Shown: one piece after another, positions 1-11,254 of the stretch | Position numbering within the stretch: the first letter of the stretch is position 1 | How the letters are laid out: every line of letters starts with the position of its first letter | Source of the DNA: Hexactinellida sp. DTS-2022 | Lineage: Eukaryota; Porifera; Hexactinellida | Length of the DNA: 64,000 nt | Assembly (NCBI GenBank): GCA_028753945.1 | Contig: JAPNXP010000001.1 | Span: 4,144,501 to 4,208,500 of the forward strand | Direction: 5' to 3' | The notes under the pieces: generated by a model | Told to the model about the DNA's origin: nothing | What the model saw: only the letters and a program-made list of their open reading frames with translations | The model's database searches: none | Translations under genes and position numbers: made by a program

Positions 1-566
1 TGATTTCTGCAATTACCTTATCTAAGGAAGCCAAATAATCTATTACAAGCTATTTAACTGCTCTGAGGTAATCCACAGAAATGAGTCATCCTGGATCCTC
101 TTTGGAGTGACTATTTGTTTATTCCTATTATATTAATTTATGCGTAATACTACCAAATATACTAAATAAACTTCATCAATTTTAACATTGTCGTATAATT
201 GCTGGTAATGGCTAGTTGAATCCTAGTTTCATATCAATTTATTTAGATACTAGCACGCTTCGCTTGCTAGGTTGCCTCGCGGTAGATCAAGACCAAAGGT
301 TGTTGTTGGTTAATTCTTCTAACGTTGATTATCGAATGAAGAGGCTTATATAAAAATTAAAATGATAAAATAGTCAAATATAACATGTTACATTTTATTT
401 TTAATATTACGTCATAATTCGGCAATGAGTAAGCATATTGATAATCTCGTGTGACCAACATATCCGAGTCATTAATGTACATGTTACCATTAAATTTTTA
501 TATTTATATTTAGGGTGCGAATTATGAGCGATTATTAACAAGGGAAATGTGTAAACCTCAACTCGG

Positions 567-667
567 CTTGTTGTTGGGGCCAACAACAAGATTTTTTGGC
601 ATTCTTTCGTATGCCAAAAATCCGATTTGGAAACAGTCCATCATGGATGTTTCCGAATCGGATTTTT
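567..667. other. Three consecutive hairpins
   Basis: Positions 567-577 and 580-590 form an 11-bp perfect stem with a 2-base loop. Positions 593-602 pair with 611-620 around an 8-base loop. Positions 616-640 pair with 644-667 as a long near-perfect stem with a 12-bp arm, one G.T wobble, a 7-bp arm, one bulged G and a 4-bp tip with a TCA loop. Stems 2 and 3 share bases 616-620, so they are mutually exclusive at the base. No flanking duplication was recognised. Confidence 0.7.
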
Positions 668-897
668 GGACGTTCAGTTTCTTCAATCATCTCGGAACAT
701 ACAAATATTTGATAATATTTGAATGGCCGAACTACTAATTGTGCATAATTTCTGATCATTACGATTATTTACTACTGAGATACAGGCATATGGCCACATA
801 TCCATTTGTTCCACTAGTGGCACATAACAGGGACATTCATGCCACTTCAGTATATTGGCTGAAAATGACCTAAATCACAATGTTTAAAATGTACATA

Positions 898-1071
898 CAG
901 TGGTGTTCGCCTAATAGCAAGTCGCATTTAGCACGAAATTTCCTTGCTAATAGGCGAACTTGCTATTAGAGGAACAAAATTAACATTAAATGCTCGCTTG
1001 GAGACAAAAAATAACTTGCTAATAGAGCAAATATTGCTATTAGAGCAATTGCTATTAGGCGAACACTACTG
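898..1071. mobile_element. pogo/Tigger-like MITE (TTCGCCTAATAGC family)
   Basis: The terminal inverted repeats begin CAGTGGTGTTCGCCTAATAG on the left and, read inward, CAGTAGTGTTCGCCTAATAG on the right. TA dinucleotides flank both ends (896-897 and 1072-1073). The CAGT start, the GTTCGC core and the TA target duplication are typical of pogo/Tigger-type elements of the Tc1/mariner superfamily. At 174 bp it is non-coding and needs a transposase supplied elsewhere. Confidence 0.85.
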
Positions 1072-1495
1072 TATATCTATAGTAAGATATTTAAAGTCAT
1101 TTCAGAGTAGTTTAAGCATGTTGTAAATATGCTATTATTTCTGCATTAATTGTTCAAATATTTTGGTCGGGTAAAGTAATTTATATGTACATCATACCAG
1201 CCTTGTGTTTTTAACAGTATAGAATAACTGATGTGAGAAAGGTATGTTTAAATAGTAAATAACAAATAGATAAATAAGGAGAAGGTAGAAAAGAAGGGGC
1301 GAATCCCTAAATTAACTTTGGAATTTGACCCAGTCTCTAGTTAAGCAAATCCATTTTGATTTAAATTACCATTGCAGCAATTAAGATGTTAAACTTATAT
1401 CCATTGTTTACCAGATAGATAATGGAATTTTGATTAGGAATAATTAATAAAGTATCATAATGTCTAATATAATGTGTGTATCACATAGCATATTA

Positions 1496-1668
1496 CAGTC
1501 AACTCTCGTTGTAACGAAGTGCTTGGACCTGTAAATTCCTTTGTTATATCCGAATATTCGTTATAAGCGGATAATAATTAATGCATTTAGTGTTCTGGGG
1601 GAAAATATCCATTTCGTTATAAGCGGTTATTTCGTTATATACGACTTCGTTATAACGGGCGTTCCCTG
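1496..1668. mobile_element. Tigger-like MITE (TTCGTTATAACG family)
   Basis: The ends are CAGTCAACTCTCGTTGTAAC on the left and, read inward, CAGGGAACGCCCGTTATAAC on the right, each flanked by TA. The interior repeats TTCGTTATA several times. The same family recurs at 14625-15036, 32124-32297 and 57841-58013, so it is dispersed both inside and outside the duplicated unit. Confidence 0.85.
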
Positions 1669-2823
1669 TATATTCATATTAAGAATCGCTTATTGTGTCC
1701 GTTATAAAGAAGTAGGATATAATGAATCCCCAATACGGGTAAAGTAATTTATTTTACACCGCTTATAACGAACTACAGTTAGTATATCGAAGTAAATGAA
1801 GGGTCCAAGCACTTCGTTAAAATGGGAAATCACTGTCTGTATATATTAATAAAAACTGAAATTCCCAATTTCCAATTAATTTATAAGCAACATTAAATTA
1901 ATTTCATACAATTCTTATAGATTTGTGAAATGCACCAGAGGATTTGTTCTCTAAAAAAGAACGCAAGTCTGCTCAAAGTAGACAACCTTTAATCTGTTCG
2001 GAAGTAACAAAGTCAATTAATTTAATAAATTAAAGCCGCAGTATGGTAAATTCTGAAATAAAATAGAATAACACAATTTAAATTTAAAATATGATAATTT
2101 GTTCCAGCTGGAAGCAAATATTCCTAAAGGAATGAATCTCTTTAGTAACATTTTAAATTATTAATATATTTGGATTGTTAATAATAATGATTGTTGATAT
2201 AATATTTATTTGTGTCTACTCAAATAATGACAATTCAATTAATGGACTACCTACTAATAAACAATTCTAATAGGAAGAATGATTAACTAATCTCAGTTCA
2301 GAGTACGTACTATATCTATCCATAGCGGTATGATAAATTCAAATGAACCAGACAAAACATACATAGCTTTTAATAATTATTAGTATTATAGGTATGATTA
2401 AATTATGTTGTTCTATTAAAACAAAAACATTTAGCAGTTCCTAATTTAGTAGTATATCTATTACTTAACGTAGTTGAGAGAAAGCACGACGTATATTACG
2501 TACGTAATCAACCCATGACCTTTATACTTAGTCTGTGTTTATACAAACGAGGATACTAATAACAATAATTATTCATTAATGCAATGTGCTAATTGATATT
2601 ATAAGGCAAACACATTAATCTAAGTTTAAAGTCGGAGAAACAAACAGTAAATTGAATTTACAATGTTTTTAGCAATAATATATATCTACTGAAGTCTGTA
2701 ACGACAACTTAAAGGAATGTCTAATTGTTCAATTTTAATGTTAAATATAAATTTATAATATAAAGTTTACTTTAAGTATTCAGTGCAGTTGGCTCTATGC
2801 CCAACAATATAGGATATGGTTAC

Positions 2824-3803
2824 CTGGTCTGGAGGGAGTTCCCCTGTCTCTACCAGCTCCTCGACCTCGACAATAGTTATGTCGCTAGCCTTAGCCATAG
2901 GCGCATTGAAATTCCTGGCTGCCATCCTATATATGAGGTTGCCTTGGTGGTCAGCTCTCCACGCTTTGATGAGAGAGAAATTTCCCCTCAGAGCAGTCTC
3001 TAGGATATACTCTCTGTCTCCAAACTGTCTGGATTCGCGAGGAGAACTAGATATCTGGGGTTTTCCAGTTTTGTCAAACTTTATAGGTACGCCCCCCTGT
3101 TGAATGGGAGTGCCAATACCAGTCGGGGTGTAGAAGGCGGGAATACCAGCCCCTCCTGCTCGGATGCGCTCAGCTAAAGTCCCTTGAGGTATTAGCTCGA
3201 CCTACAAGATAATAGGATGTATAGAACAAGATCTATCGATCTAATTTAGTGACACCCAATAATATATTTATTATACTGCTCAGCTTAAACTGGGACAAAC
3301 TGCCTGAACCCAACTGCTTTCTAGTTTTGTAACGGAATTAATATAATAATTAATTAATTAAGGTTCTCTGCATGCGGATATATAACAATCACCTCAAGTT
3401 CGCCATCCAAGTACTGCCGTTGGAACTCCTTGTTCTCTCCCACATAGCTGGACATCATCCGTTTGACTTTGCGTGCGTTAAGGAGTATGCCTAGTCCGAA
3501 CTGATCAGTTCCTGCGTTATTGCTGACGCAGGTTAGATTGGATAAGTCTGAAGTCGCAATCGCTTGAATCAAGTTCTCTGGGATACCACAGAGACCAAAT
3601 CCCCCAACCAGAAGCCTGTCTCCATCTTTTATATCTCGAATAGCTTCCTCTACCGTACCGCACAATTCTGCTCGACGCAAGTGAGAGAGAGTAAGACAGC
3701 GGACAGGTACGAGCCGAGTCAGAGACAGTCTAACTAATAGCCTGGGATAGCTGCTGCGGAGCAGAATATTCATAAGAGCTAATAAATACTTAGACTGTAA
3801 CAT
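2824..3803 (-). CDS. OXCT1: Succinyl-CoA:3-ketoacid CoA-transferase (SCOT), 5' exons 1-2, unit 1
   Basis: This mitochondrial enzyme transfers CoA from succinyl-CoA to acetoacetate in ketone body use. Exon 1 (3393-3803) starts at the first ATG, giving an Arg/Leu/Ser-rich N-terminus that looks like a mitochondrial presequence; a second ATG at 3770 is a possible alternative. It carries the class I CoA-transferase signature GGFGLCGIP and the SSYVGEN block. Exon 2 (2824-3201) continues with the AGGAG/FYTPTG region and ends at PPDQ. Both junctions are GT-AG and phase 0 (donor after GELE, acceptor before VELIPQG). The C-terminal exon with the catalytic Glu should lie left of the window. It is in view for unit 2, where the full gene is described. 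Confidence 0.93.
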
Positions 3804-3821
3804 AACGTAGTGTAATGACAC

Positions 3822-6474
3822 GTTATTAACTTATTTCAAAAGAATACATAATCTAGATCTGTAGAGGGCAAATTAGGTCAAATGACATTGCATTGGATCG
3901 ATGGATGGAAAGATCCAAATTCCCTAAAGTTATGGAATAATGGTGTCAATTCATTACGCGAAAATCTTGTCCATTACCATGAAAGGTAAACAGTCAACAA
4001 CCGTTAATACAAATTATCAAGGGAAAATAAATTTGGTCGATTTAGCGAAGGTTAGAATTCAAGGATGTTGACTGCACCTATAAATTTTCGTTATTGGATA
4101 GAACTTTGAGATCTGACAGACAAATAACCAGTTCATACGGATTCCGAGAACCAAATGTTATAGCGGTAGTTGCAGCTAGATTTGGAATTAAATTCCTATT
4201 TCTAGACGAAAGAGTGAGTCTGTATATACTTTCAAGAAATATTTGAAGACATACCTATTTAAAATAAGTGAAAATGATATATGGCTCTAAATTGGGTTTT
4301 TCTAGATACATTAGCTATTAGCTCTATCATCCCTTCTTTGTGCACAACAAACTATTATTTATGTACATATTCTGTACTATTTATTTTTACTTGTAAAGCG
4401 CATATATTAATAGTACAATGTACAGCACTGCAAACAAATGAAATTTGGCATCTAATTTATCTATAGCAATTCGTTAATTTAATAAATTATAAAATAATAG
4501 TACTTATTATATTAGTTATAAAGCTAATATCCATTGTCATAACAGTTGACTGCATTTGTTGTATTCAGTTGTGATAGTTTACGCCTTATGGAGATCTTAG
4601 TAATTAATTAATTAAGCTAATAGCTACTTCAATAAACTATTTATATTTGTTCATTGTCAATGTAAAACTTCCTTACGTATAAATTGATTTGGTGGTGATA
4701 AAGAGTTACACTTCGAATGGTTAATGAGTACCAAAAGTGTAATCTTATATCAGCCATGAAAAACAGAACCAATGACACTATGTACAACTATACAGTCTAA
4801 TAAGTACGCAAATGCTGGATTAAAAAAGATATGGAAGTCATGCAAAGATATCTATTCATTTTTATCAGGTTTCGGAAACTTTAAGAATGTCTAAGGCACA
4901 CATGGTTCATTTGATGATAAAAGCATATATTTCTGTATTATGAATAATAATTCCATCATCCGAAATACAAGTGTAACTAGTTGGGATTTCAGTTGATTCA
5001 AGTTCTGAAAGAAATGTATTATAACTAGGTCTTAGGTCGCAGAAGAAACTCCAGAAACCCTGACTACACAGAATACATTATATCAATGTCTAAATAATTA
5101 GAGAATACATTAAAAATGAAAGAGATGCTTAATTATCCTATAGAGGTAGTTATTCTTATTAATTAACACAACTAATCTGTAACTTTTCGCACTTACTGGA
5201 GGAAATTTAAAAAATAATAGTCAACTGCTAATACAGTACATCCTCAATAATTCGAACCCTCGTTAATCCGAACTGGAGATCCCAAGATATATTTCAAATA
5301 TAAGTGGGAAAATAAAAAATAGCTCTTAGAGGTCGCAACGGGCCTATATCTTCGGCCCGATTTTACTCTTAATGTAAATTAAGTTCCCTTTTCAAACAGT
5401 TGATAAATAAAAAAATACTAATTTAATGTATAATGTGTTAGTTAGAACTAAGCCAGCGATTCCAAATCTGGGGTCCATAAATCTCTAGGAGGTCCCAGTG
5501 GCGTCCCACAGACCCACAAATCTCAAAATCTGTATTATGGGCAATGGGATGGGGCCACGAAATGTGGGCATTAGTTATAGGGGTCCACGGTTGAAAAAGG
5601 TAGGGGATCGCTGAATTAAGCTAAACTATAAATCCACGGCATAACTGTACTTTACTTAAATAAGTAGAGTGAATTCCTGATGACGATATCTTGTAACTTC
5701 TATAAATGAATTTAGGTTTGTTGAAATTAACTCCAAGTAACAAAATTTTGTTATTATGTTTTCTTTTAAACTTAATAGTTGAGCAATGAATAATAAGCAA
5801 ACTGAATAACTCACTAAATTTGTGGTCTCTCAACAAATTAGCTGAGGAATGTAATCGTTAGACTATCACATTCCATATAAATAAACTTAAATTACTGGAC
5901 AATTGATATCTCGTGACCTCGCGGCCTCGCCAATTAATTAATCTTGTATACCTATTCTCTAACTAAGTTCGGTGTAGGTGACAGTTTCTAAGAATTGAAA
6001 CTTGCTGAAATTATTGTACACGAGATTTTTTTAAAACTAGTGGACAAAGGAGATAAATTAAGTAATTTAGGCGTGTAAACTTTCACTTACAATCAAGGAA
6101 GGTTTAAATATAATATTATTTATAAGTTATTAATTATATTTTGTCAAAAAGTACATTAGAGGTGGGGAATTGTCGATGAGGATCAGAAATAATGTAAAGA
6201 TTATATACATTAATCTAGATTATTTGTTAGTGTGTTGTTGACAAAATGGAAACAAACATTCTTAGTCGTTGTTTGAAACAAATAAGAACATGCAAATTAG
6301 TAGAAATTATTAAAGTGACAGACTAATTGGCAAAGAGTATCCTGGGGCGACAGAAATTTGATTAATTAACACTTAACATGGCGTGGCATCCATTAGTAAG
6401 AATTATATCTGATTAATAAGTTTACAATAACTTAAAAATGCATAAACAAATTCCAATGTAAAGAATTTGTAATA
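3822..6474. other. Intergenic DNA between SCOT and the TASOR-like gene
   Basis: AT-rich DNA in which I see no exon. It contains the hAT-like MITE at 5454-5613 and, at about 5244-5365, a degenerate element with AATTCGAACCCTCGTTAATC resembling a Tigger-like terminus, followed by a CGGGCC/GGCCCG hairpin. The SCOT promoter should lie at its left edge. The copy in unit 2 is 37859-40511. Confidence 0.6.
5454..5613. mobile_element. hAT-like MITE, 160 bp
   Basis: The element begins CAGCGATTCC and ends GGGGATCGCTG, so the outer 8 bp are inverted repeats, with a further GGGGTCC/GGGGTCCAC pair inside. Flanking 8-mers AACTAAGC and AATTAAGC differ by one base, matching the 8-bp target duplication of hAT elements. 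It has no coding capacity. Confidence 0.75.
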
Positions 6475-9400
6475 TTATATAATGATGGAAACTGTTTGAC
6501 ATGCCTGTTCTTTAGAATTAGTAATACTGGTCTGGCAGGCAACATCAACAGTGGTGGAAGCTCCGCATTGACATTTGCAATTAAAAGGAGATGACATGTG
6601 CTGTGTGCCAATAGTTCGAGTAGTAATGAAAGGAACTCGTTGCAGAACAAATGGATACGGCCCTGCTGACGAAACATGACCATTGCAAACATTATTCTGA
6701 CCTTGAACCCGGGGAGTTATGAGTGTAGGAATTGGTTTGATAATAGAGCTTTTGTCCGAAGTTTGGGGAAAAGTGGATACTCCAGACGATGAGAGAATTG
6801 GCTGAATCAGCCGGTATATGAGAGCATGCAGAATGTTGGGGTGAAAGGAATGGGTTATCTTTAGGTGCTGTGTAAGATGGGAGGTTGGGATAATGTATAT
6901 TCTTGTAAATTCATCAACGTGGCCGTATGCAACTAGCTGCTTCTCTTGTAGGTGAGATATGAGAGCATTTAATATAGGAATTGCTGCTCCATCATATGGG
7001 CAAACCTCTGCATAATGAACAGAGTTATTCTTAATCACTATCGGGCAAGGTAACTTGGAGTCGTATAGCATTGGGTACGCCTAGAAAACAAATTATATAA
7101 GCATTGTGTAATCAACCAAAATTAGATCATCACTATGAAGTAAATGAAGCAAGACAGTAGTGCTTATAATACCAATTTATTCGATGAAGACGTCATTATC
7201 TGAAATTACTGTGATCCTCTCCTTGCAAATTAATTGCTCCAACATTACTCCAATCAAATAATACTTACTTGCAATGTGACTGCTTGTTCGTAAGCTTAAT
7301 TTAATCAAGTTAATAATTAGTCTAAGTTCAGTTGCATAACAATTAACTATTGGAATAATTTTTTGACAGTTTGTATCATTAGCAGTTTACGTAACATCAC
7401 AGTATGATTCATATAATGCACTAGCAAATTAAATATAATATTTAAGAAATCGAAATATCCATAAATAGCACCGAATTAAGATCGCGTCAATCTTAATTGG
7501 CTGCCCATGATTGGATGCACAGCCAAGCGATGTTTACGGGGGTTTCAGGATACTTTCTTAGATTTCCACTAGAATGATGAAGTACAAAAGTGAAGATAAT
7601 CAGAAAATTCTAGGCAAACTGTCTCTTCGTTTAGTCATGGAAATTAAATTTATGTTGATCTCATTTTTATAGTGCCAGAAGTTAAAATGTGTAGCAGAAG
7701 ATAATAAATGTAGAAAAGAAATGGATTCGATTGGAAGCCAATTTGCAGCAATCGTTGTTTTGAGGTTCCAACGCAAAATGATTATAAATGAGCTAGCATT
7801 GATTATATATTGAATTGAATGAGAGGCCAAAAGAGTCCATTGAGGTAGTAATTGCCAGTAAAAGTTAATTATTTAATAAAGCTTCACATAAAAACAAATA
7901 TGATAAAACACTTAATTATACAGATTCAAAAGAATTCATATCGTATGTACTTCAAAAATTTTTAATATTTCTTATGCATCAAGACAGAGAATATTTTGAT
8001 AATTTCATAGTGTATTCATAGAGAGAAAACTTTCAATAACATTCCTACCTGGTAGGCTATAGGAATACAGAATAACTACGGAAGTAGTATCATGTAAAGG
8101 TCAAGTGTTATAAAAAGCCGTTAATTCAGACTTGCGTGGGACAATCTGTATTATAATTAATATATTTTCAATGACTTAAGCATCTAAAGTGAGAAGAAAT
8201 ACATGCAATAATAGTCTCTCTGGAAACAGCCACTCTGGGTTGATAAACTGATTAATGGCTATTCGAGGATATTTTGTATTCCTAAGGAAGTGCAGTTGCA
8301 CGTGTGGCTTTAATAGCCCACATATTAAATAGTTTGGTATTTCAATAATTAGTCGTTAATCAATATTAATACAGAGATATAATCAGCTCATCAAGTGAAA
8401 TTGCCATAATCTTATCTTTAAAATGGATAACCAGTTCGTCTAACGAACATGAGATGAGAGAACTCTAATTTCTGAAATTAGATGCTGACAATCAGTTGCG
8501 CACAGATAAGTCAATTCTAATAAGGCTTACTTATATATCCGTAAAAAATCTCAGTATAAAACCCGACTTCGAAAAAGTGAACTATATGATATTAATAAAT
8601 AGTTGCCAGTAGAGCGAAAGCGACACAAACACGAACCATGTACGTGTCGTGTTGATCTAGTAGTTTTGTGTTCGTGTTTTAAAAAAGATTTTCGTGTCGT
8701 GTTCGTATTAAAATCAATACTGGGCCACTATAGTATAGTCGGCACTGTAAAAATATCTCGTTTTTAATTTAGTGTAGTTTGAGCTGTCCCGTTAATACAT
8801 TGTGCTTTATTGTTACGTTAGGTTATGCGTATAATTCACAGGTTATTCACTAATTGTCCAACTTGAGCATTCTAGTTCGTAAATTGGAAATTACTAGTCT
8901 CTTACTTATCCTTAAAGTAAAAATAAATAGCTCACTGTAGTGAAGAGCCCATTAGGAAACTCCTTGTAAAATAGATCAGAATGAGTGGAAAATTCAATGT
9001 TGATCAACTCAGAGAACTGCAGCGAGAAACTAGGTGGATAGTATGTGAGGAGTTTGATGGGACATAGTCGGTAGTCTCCGTTGTAAAGTACTCCGGTCCA
9101 AAGTTGAGAAGCACTCAGTGCAGCTTCTTTAAACCGTTTCCATAGCAATATTTTGTCCTCTCTGTGCTCCAACTTAATTGACGGGTTAAGTACTGAATCA
9201 AAGGGAAGTTTGTCTGTGCTGAGAAGAGGAAATTCCATATGTATTTTGGTTGAGAGTTTTCCTGACGGCATCGGTTGAGAAACGGGAGTTGTATCTTTGT
9301 TGTCAAGTTGGATACTACAGTGCTGGGAGGTAGGAGCGGCATGAGAGGATAAAGTGTTTTCAGTAGGAGGCAGATAGGGAGATCCATGATAGCTAAAGAG

Positions 9401-10456
9401 AGGATTATTATTATTATTAATTATTAATTTGGTGACGGAGTACAAAACACAGAATACTGACGTGTAGTGAATTACAGCAACAGGGAGACATTGTCGAGGA
9501 GCCAGTATGGGTTTGAACTGTCCATTGTGGTCCCAAAGGTAGATCAGTCCAGCTTCAAAGGATTCGGCCCAAGCAGGGTCTTGCTGTGTCTTACATAAGC
9601 TACGAACAGCCGAATGACAACCTTCTAAATACACATTTGCGCCAAATTTCCTATTTGTTGGGAAGCTGGGAGGCTGCTCATTCTTGTCAGAGACGGGATG
9701 GACCCACTGCACGCAGTCTATAGTAAGCGCGAGGTGACAGACTATAATGAAATGGGAGGAAGTCGGGTGTGGCTTATCCTTGGAAGTGTAATCTCCATGG
9801 AGACAGAGAAAAACGCCGTGTACGTCTGTTCCAAGGTAGATCGAGCCAGCTTGCTTACGAGGTACAACGCCACTCTTCGCGACCAGCTCTGCCTTAAGAG
9901 ATAGTTACTGGTAAAATAGCAATTGATATCCTGTTTAACTAATTGGACATCAAAATAATATGCTGTGGGTTTCATCCAGGCAAAATTTTTTGCACGCCTA
10001 GGTTAACTTTGACCTCGCTCACATGCGCCTAAATACTCACTTTAATACGTCTATGCATCTCTGGATTTTTGCGCGCCTAGACAAGTATTTTTTAAAATTA
10101 TGAGCCTGGAGGCGCGTCACGCACGCATGGATGAAACCCTGGCTGCGGTGACATGGGAACGATACCTGCTTCAAATCAGGAACCTCCATGAACCCGTAAT
10201 TGAAGCTAGAGCTGCCTAGCGGGTTAGGTTGAGAGGGCACTCGCAACTGAGAGCGGACTATTTGGAAGTTTCGAATAAGTTCTGCATTGGTTATACTATA
10301 TACAGATTTAATCAAGTAGTCCGTGTGTTGCTGTCCCTTAAAAGAATTGTAGAATATATCTATAATATCTTTTCGAGAAGAAAGCTCGGGGCTCAGCTCT
10401 TCCATCGTACATTGGATAGTCTTTCTGGGGATGACATAGTGAGGTGATAATGTCAT
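6475..10456 (-). CDS. TASOR-like protein (pseudo-PARP domain plus SPOC-like domain), unit 1
   Basis: Predicted 617 aa in three phase-0 exons: 10166-10456, 8936-9892 and 6475-7080. Exon 1 and the start of exon 2 resemble the DUF3715/pseudo-PARP domain of TASOR and TEX15: a FYNSFKG helix, a SVYSITNAELIRNFQ helix, then GSIYLGTDVHG and HFIIVCHLALT strands. The later part (LWTGVLYNGDYRLCPIKLL, then LFTT joined to AYPMLYD and LQEKQLVAYGHVDEFTRIYI) resembles the TASOR region after it, including a SPOC-like fold. Vertebrate TASOR is the scaffold of the HUSH silencing complex and is far longer. Exon 2 has a low-complexity, serine-rich middle. The exon 2 acceptor is taken at 9892 because the nearby CAG acceptor would give an immediate stop. 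Two CQT motifs (VACQTS, QACQTV) close the protein. Family placement is from memory of domain patterns, so medium confidence. Confidence 0.62.
9972..10141. mobile_element. MITE in the TASOR-like intron 1 (GGGTTTCATCC termini)
   Basis: The stretch starts GGGTTTCATCCAGGC and ends GCATGGATGAAACCCTG, so the ends are inverted repeats. The interior has GCGCCTAAAT and GGCGCGTC blocks. A diverged relative at 58789-58962 shares the CAGGGTTTCA termini and the TTTAGGCGCATGTGAGC block in the opposite orientation. The exact outer ends and target duplication are unclear here. Confidence 0.6.
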
Positions 10457-11254
10457 AACAACTGCACTAAACTATAAGAGAGACTTTCAATGTAAAGTAG
10501 TCCAGTGTCGTATCTGTCAAAAGATAATCGTTCTTATAATAAACGAGCGGTGAGGTCTCGGTTCTCCTCAACGGATCACTCAATCAATAAACTATTTCTC
10601 TTTTTAATTGTAAACCACACAATAAAACCACGAGAATAAAATTATAAATGCATAAATGCCAAATTCGAAATCAGTCTAGAAATTTATTCTATTATATCCG
10701 TTGGTAGCAGCTCTTGGTTCATTTTGAGTTTTCATTAATTTGTTTACTATTTTGTAAACAACAATAATAAATACGTATCCTTATTTGGAATTTGTAAATG
10801 CGAAATTTGCGCACAATATGCTTCTCTACCAATTTAGCAAATAACAATAATATAAATTATTATCTGGAATTTGTAAATGCGAAAATTTCACTTTTAAATA
10901 CTACAATGAGTTTACATCATTCTGACTGTTGATTTAAAATGAAATAAGAAAGCGAGCTCTAGCATCAATTTGTGCTGACAGGTTGAATATAGTCTGTCCC
11001 ATCTAGCTTCCTGCAGTTAGCTTCAAAAATCAAAACACTCCAGTTCTCCGTTTCTGTATAAAGTTATTTAATAAAGGAGTATCCATAATATGAAAAGTTG
11101 ACAACTGTAATACAGTCTTAGTAATGGATAAAATTGAAATAATTCAAACATGCACTAATAACAAATTACAATAAATGATAAAAAATATAATAAAACTCAA
11201 GAATAAGTGAATTAAAGACTATAAATTTCAGCTGATGGCTTACCAATTTGATGA
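10457..11254. other. Intergenic DNA between BCOR-like and TASOR-like genes
   Basis: About 800 bp of AT-rich sequence with a direct repeat of GGAATTTGTAAATGCGAAA (near 10789 and 10866). It should contain the BCOR-like 3' end and the TASOR-like promoter. No exon or transposon terminus was recognised. Confidence 0.5.

Larger units (their letters stand above)
1..2823. other. SCOT intron/intergenic DNA with MITEs, no exon seen
   Basis: This AT-rich stretch lies downstream of SCOT exon 2, so it is probably intron 2 of the unit 1 SCOT gene. It contains a short imperfect palindrome at about 250-272, a triple hairpin at 567-667, a pogo-like MITE at 898-1071 and a TTCGTTATAA-type MITE at 1496-1668, followed by a related degenerate piece up to about 1850. 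Nothing coding is apparent. The copy at 34038-36860 is the same. Confidence 0.7.

Noticed and set aside
407..1126. Small open frames of 60-74 codons in the first kilobase
   Set aside because: They overlap the hairpins and a MITE, have no homology I recognise and simply recur in the second copy because the DNA is duplicated.
2797..3103. Plus-strand frames of 68 and 95 codons at the left SCOT locus
   Set aside because: They are antisense to SCOT exon 2, whose minus-strand translation matches SCOT throughout.
3804..3821. Extended SCOT start at 3821
   Set aside because: The codon is GTG. The first ATG at 3803 gives a total length close to human SCOT.
8640..8720. Repeated CGTGTCGTGTT motif as a regulatory element
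   Set aside because: Only a few irregular copies, with no symmetry or nearby promoter; it is better seen as simple repetition.
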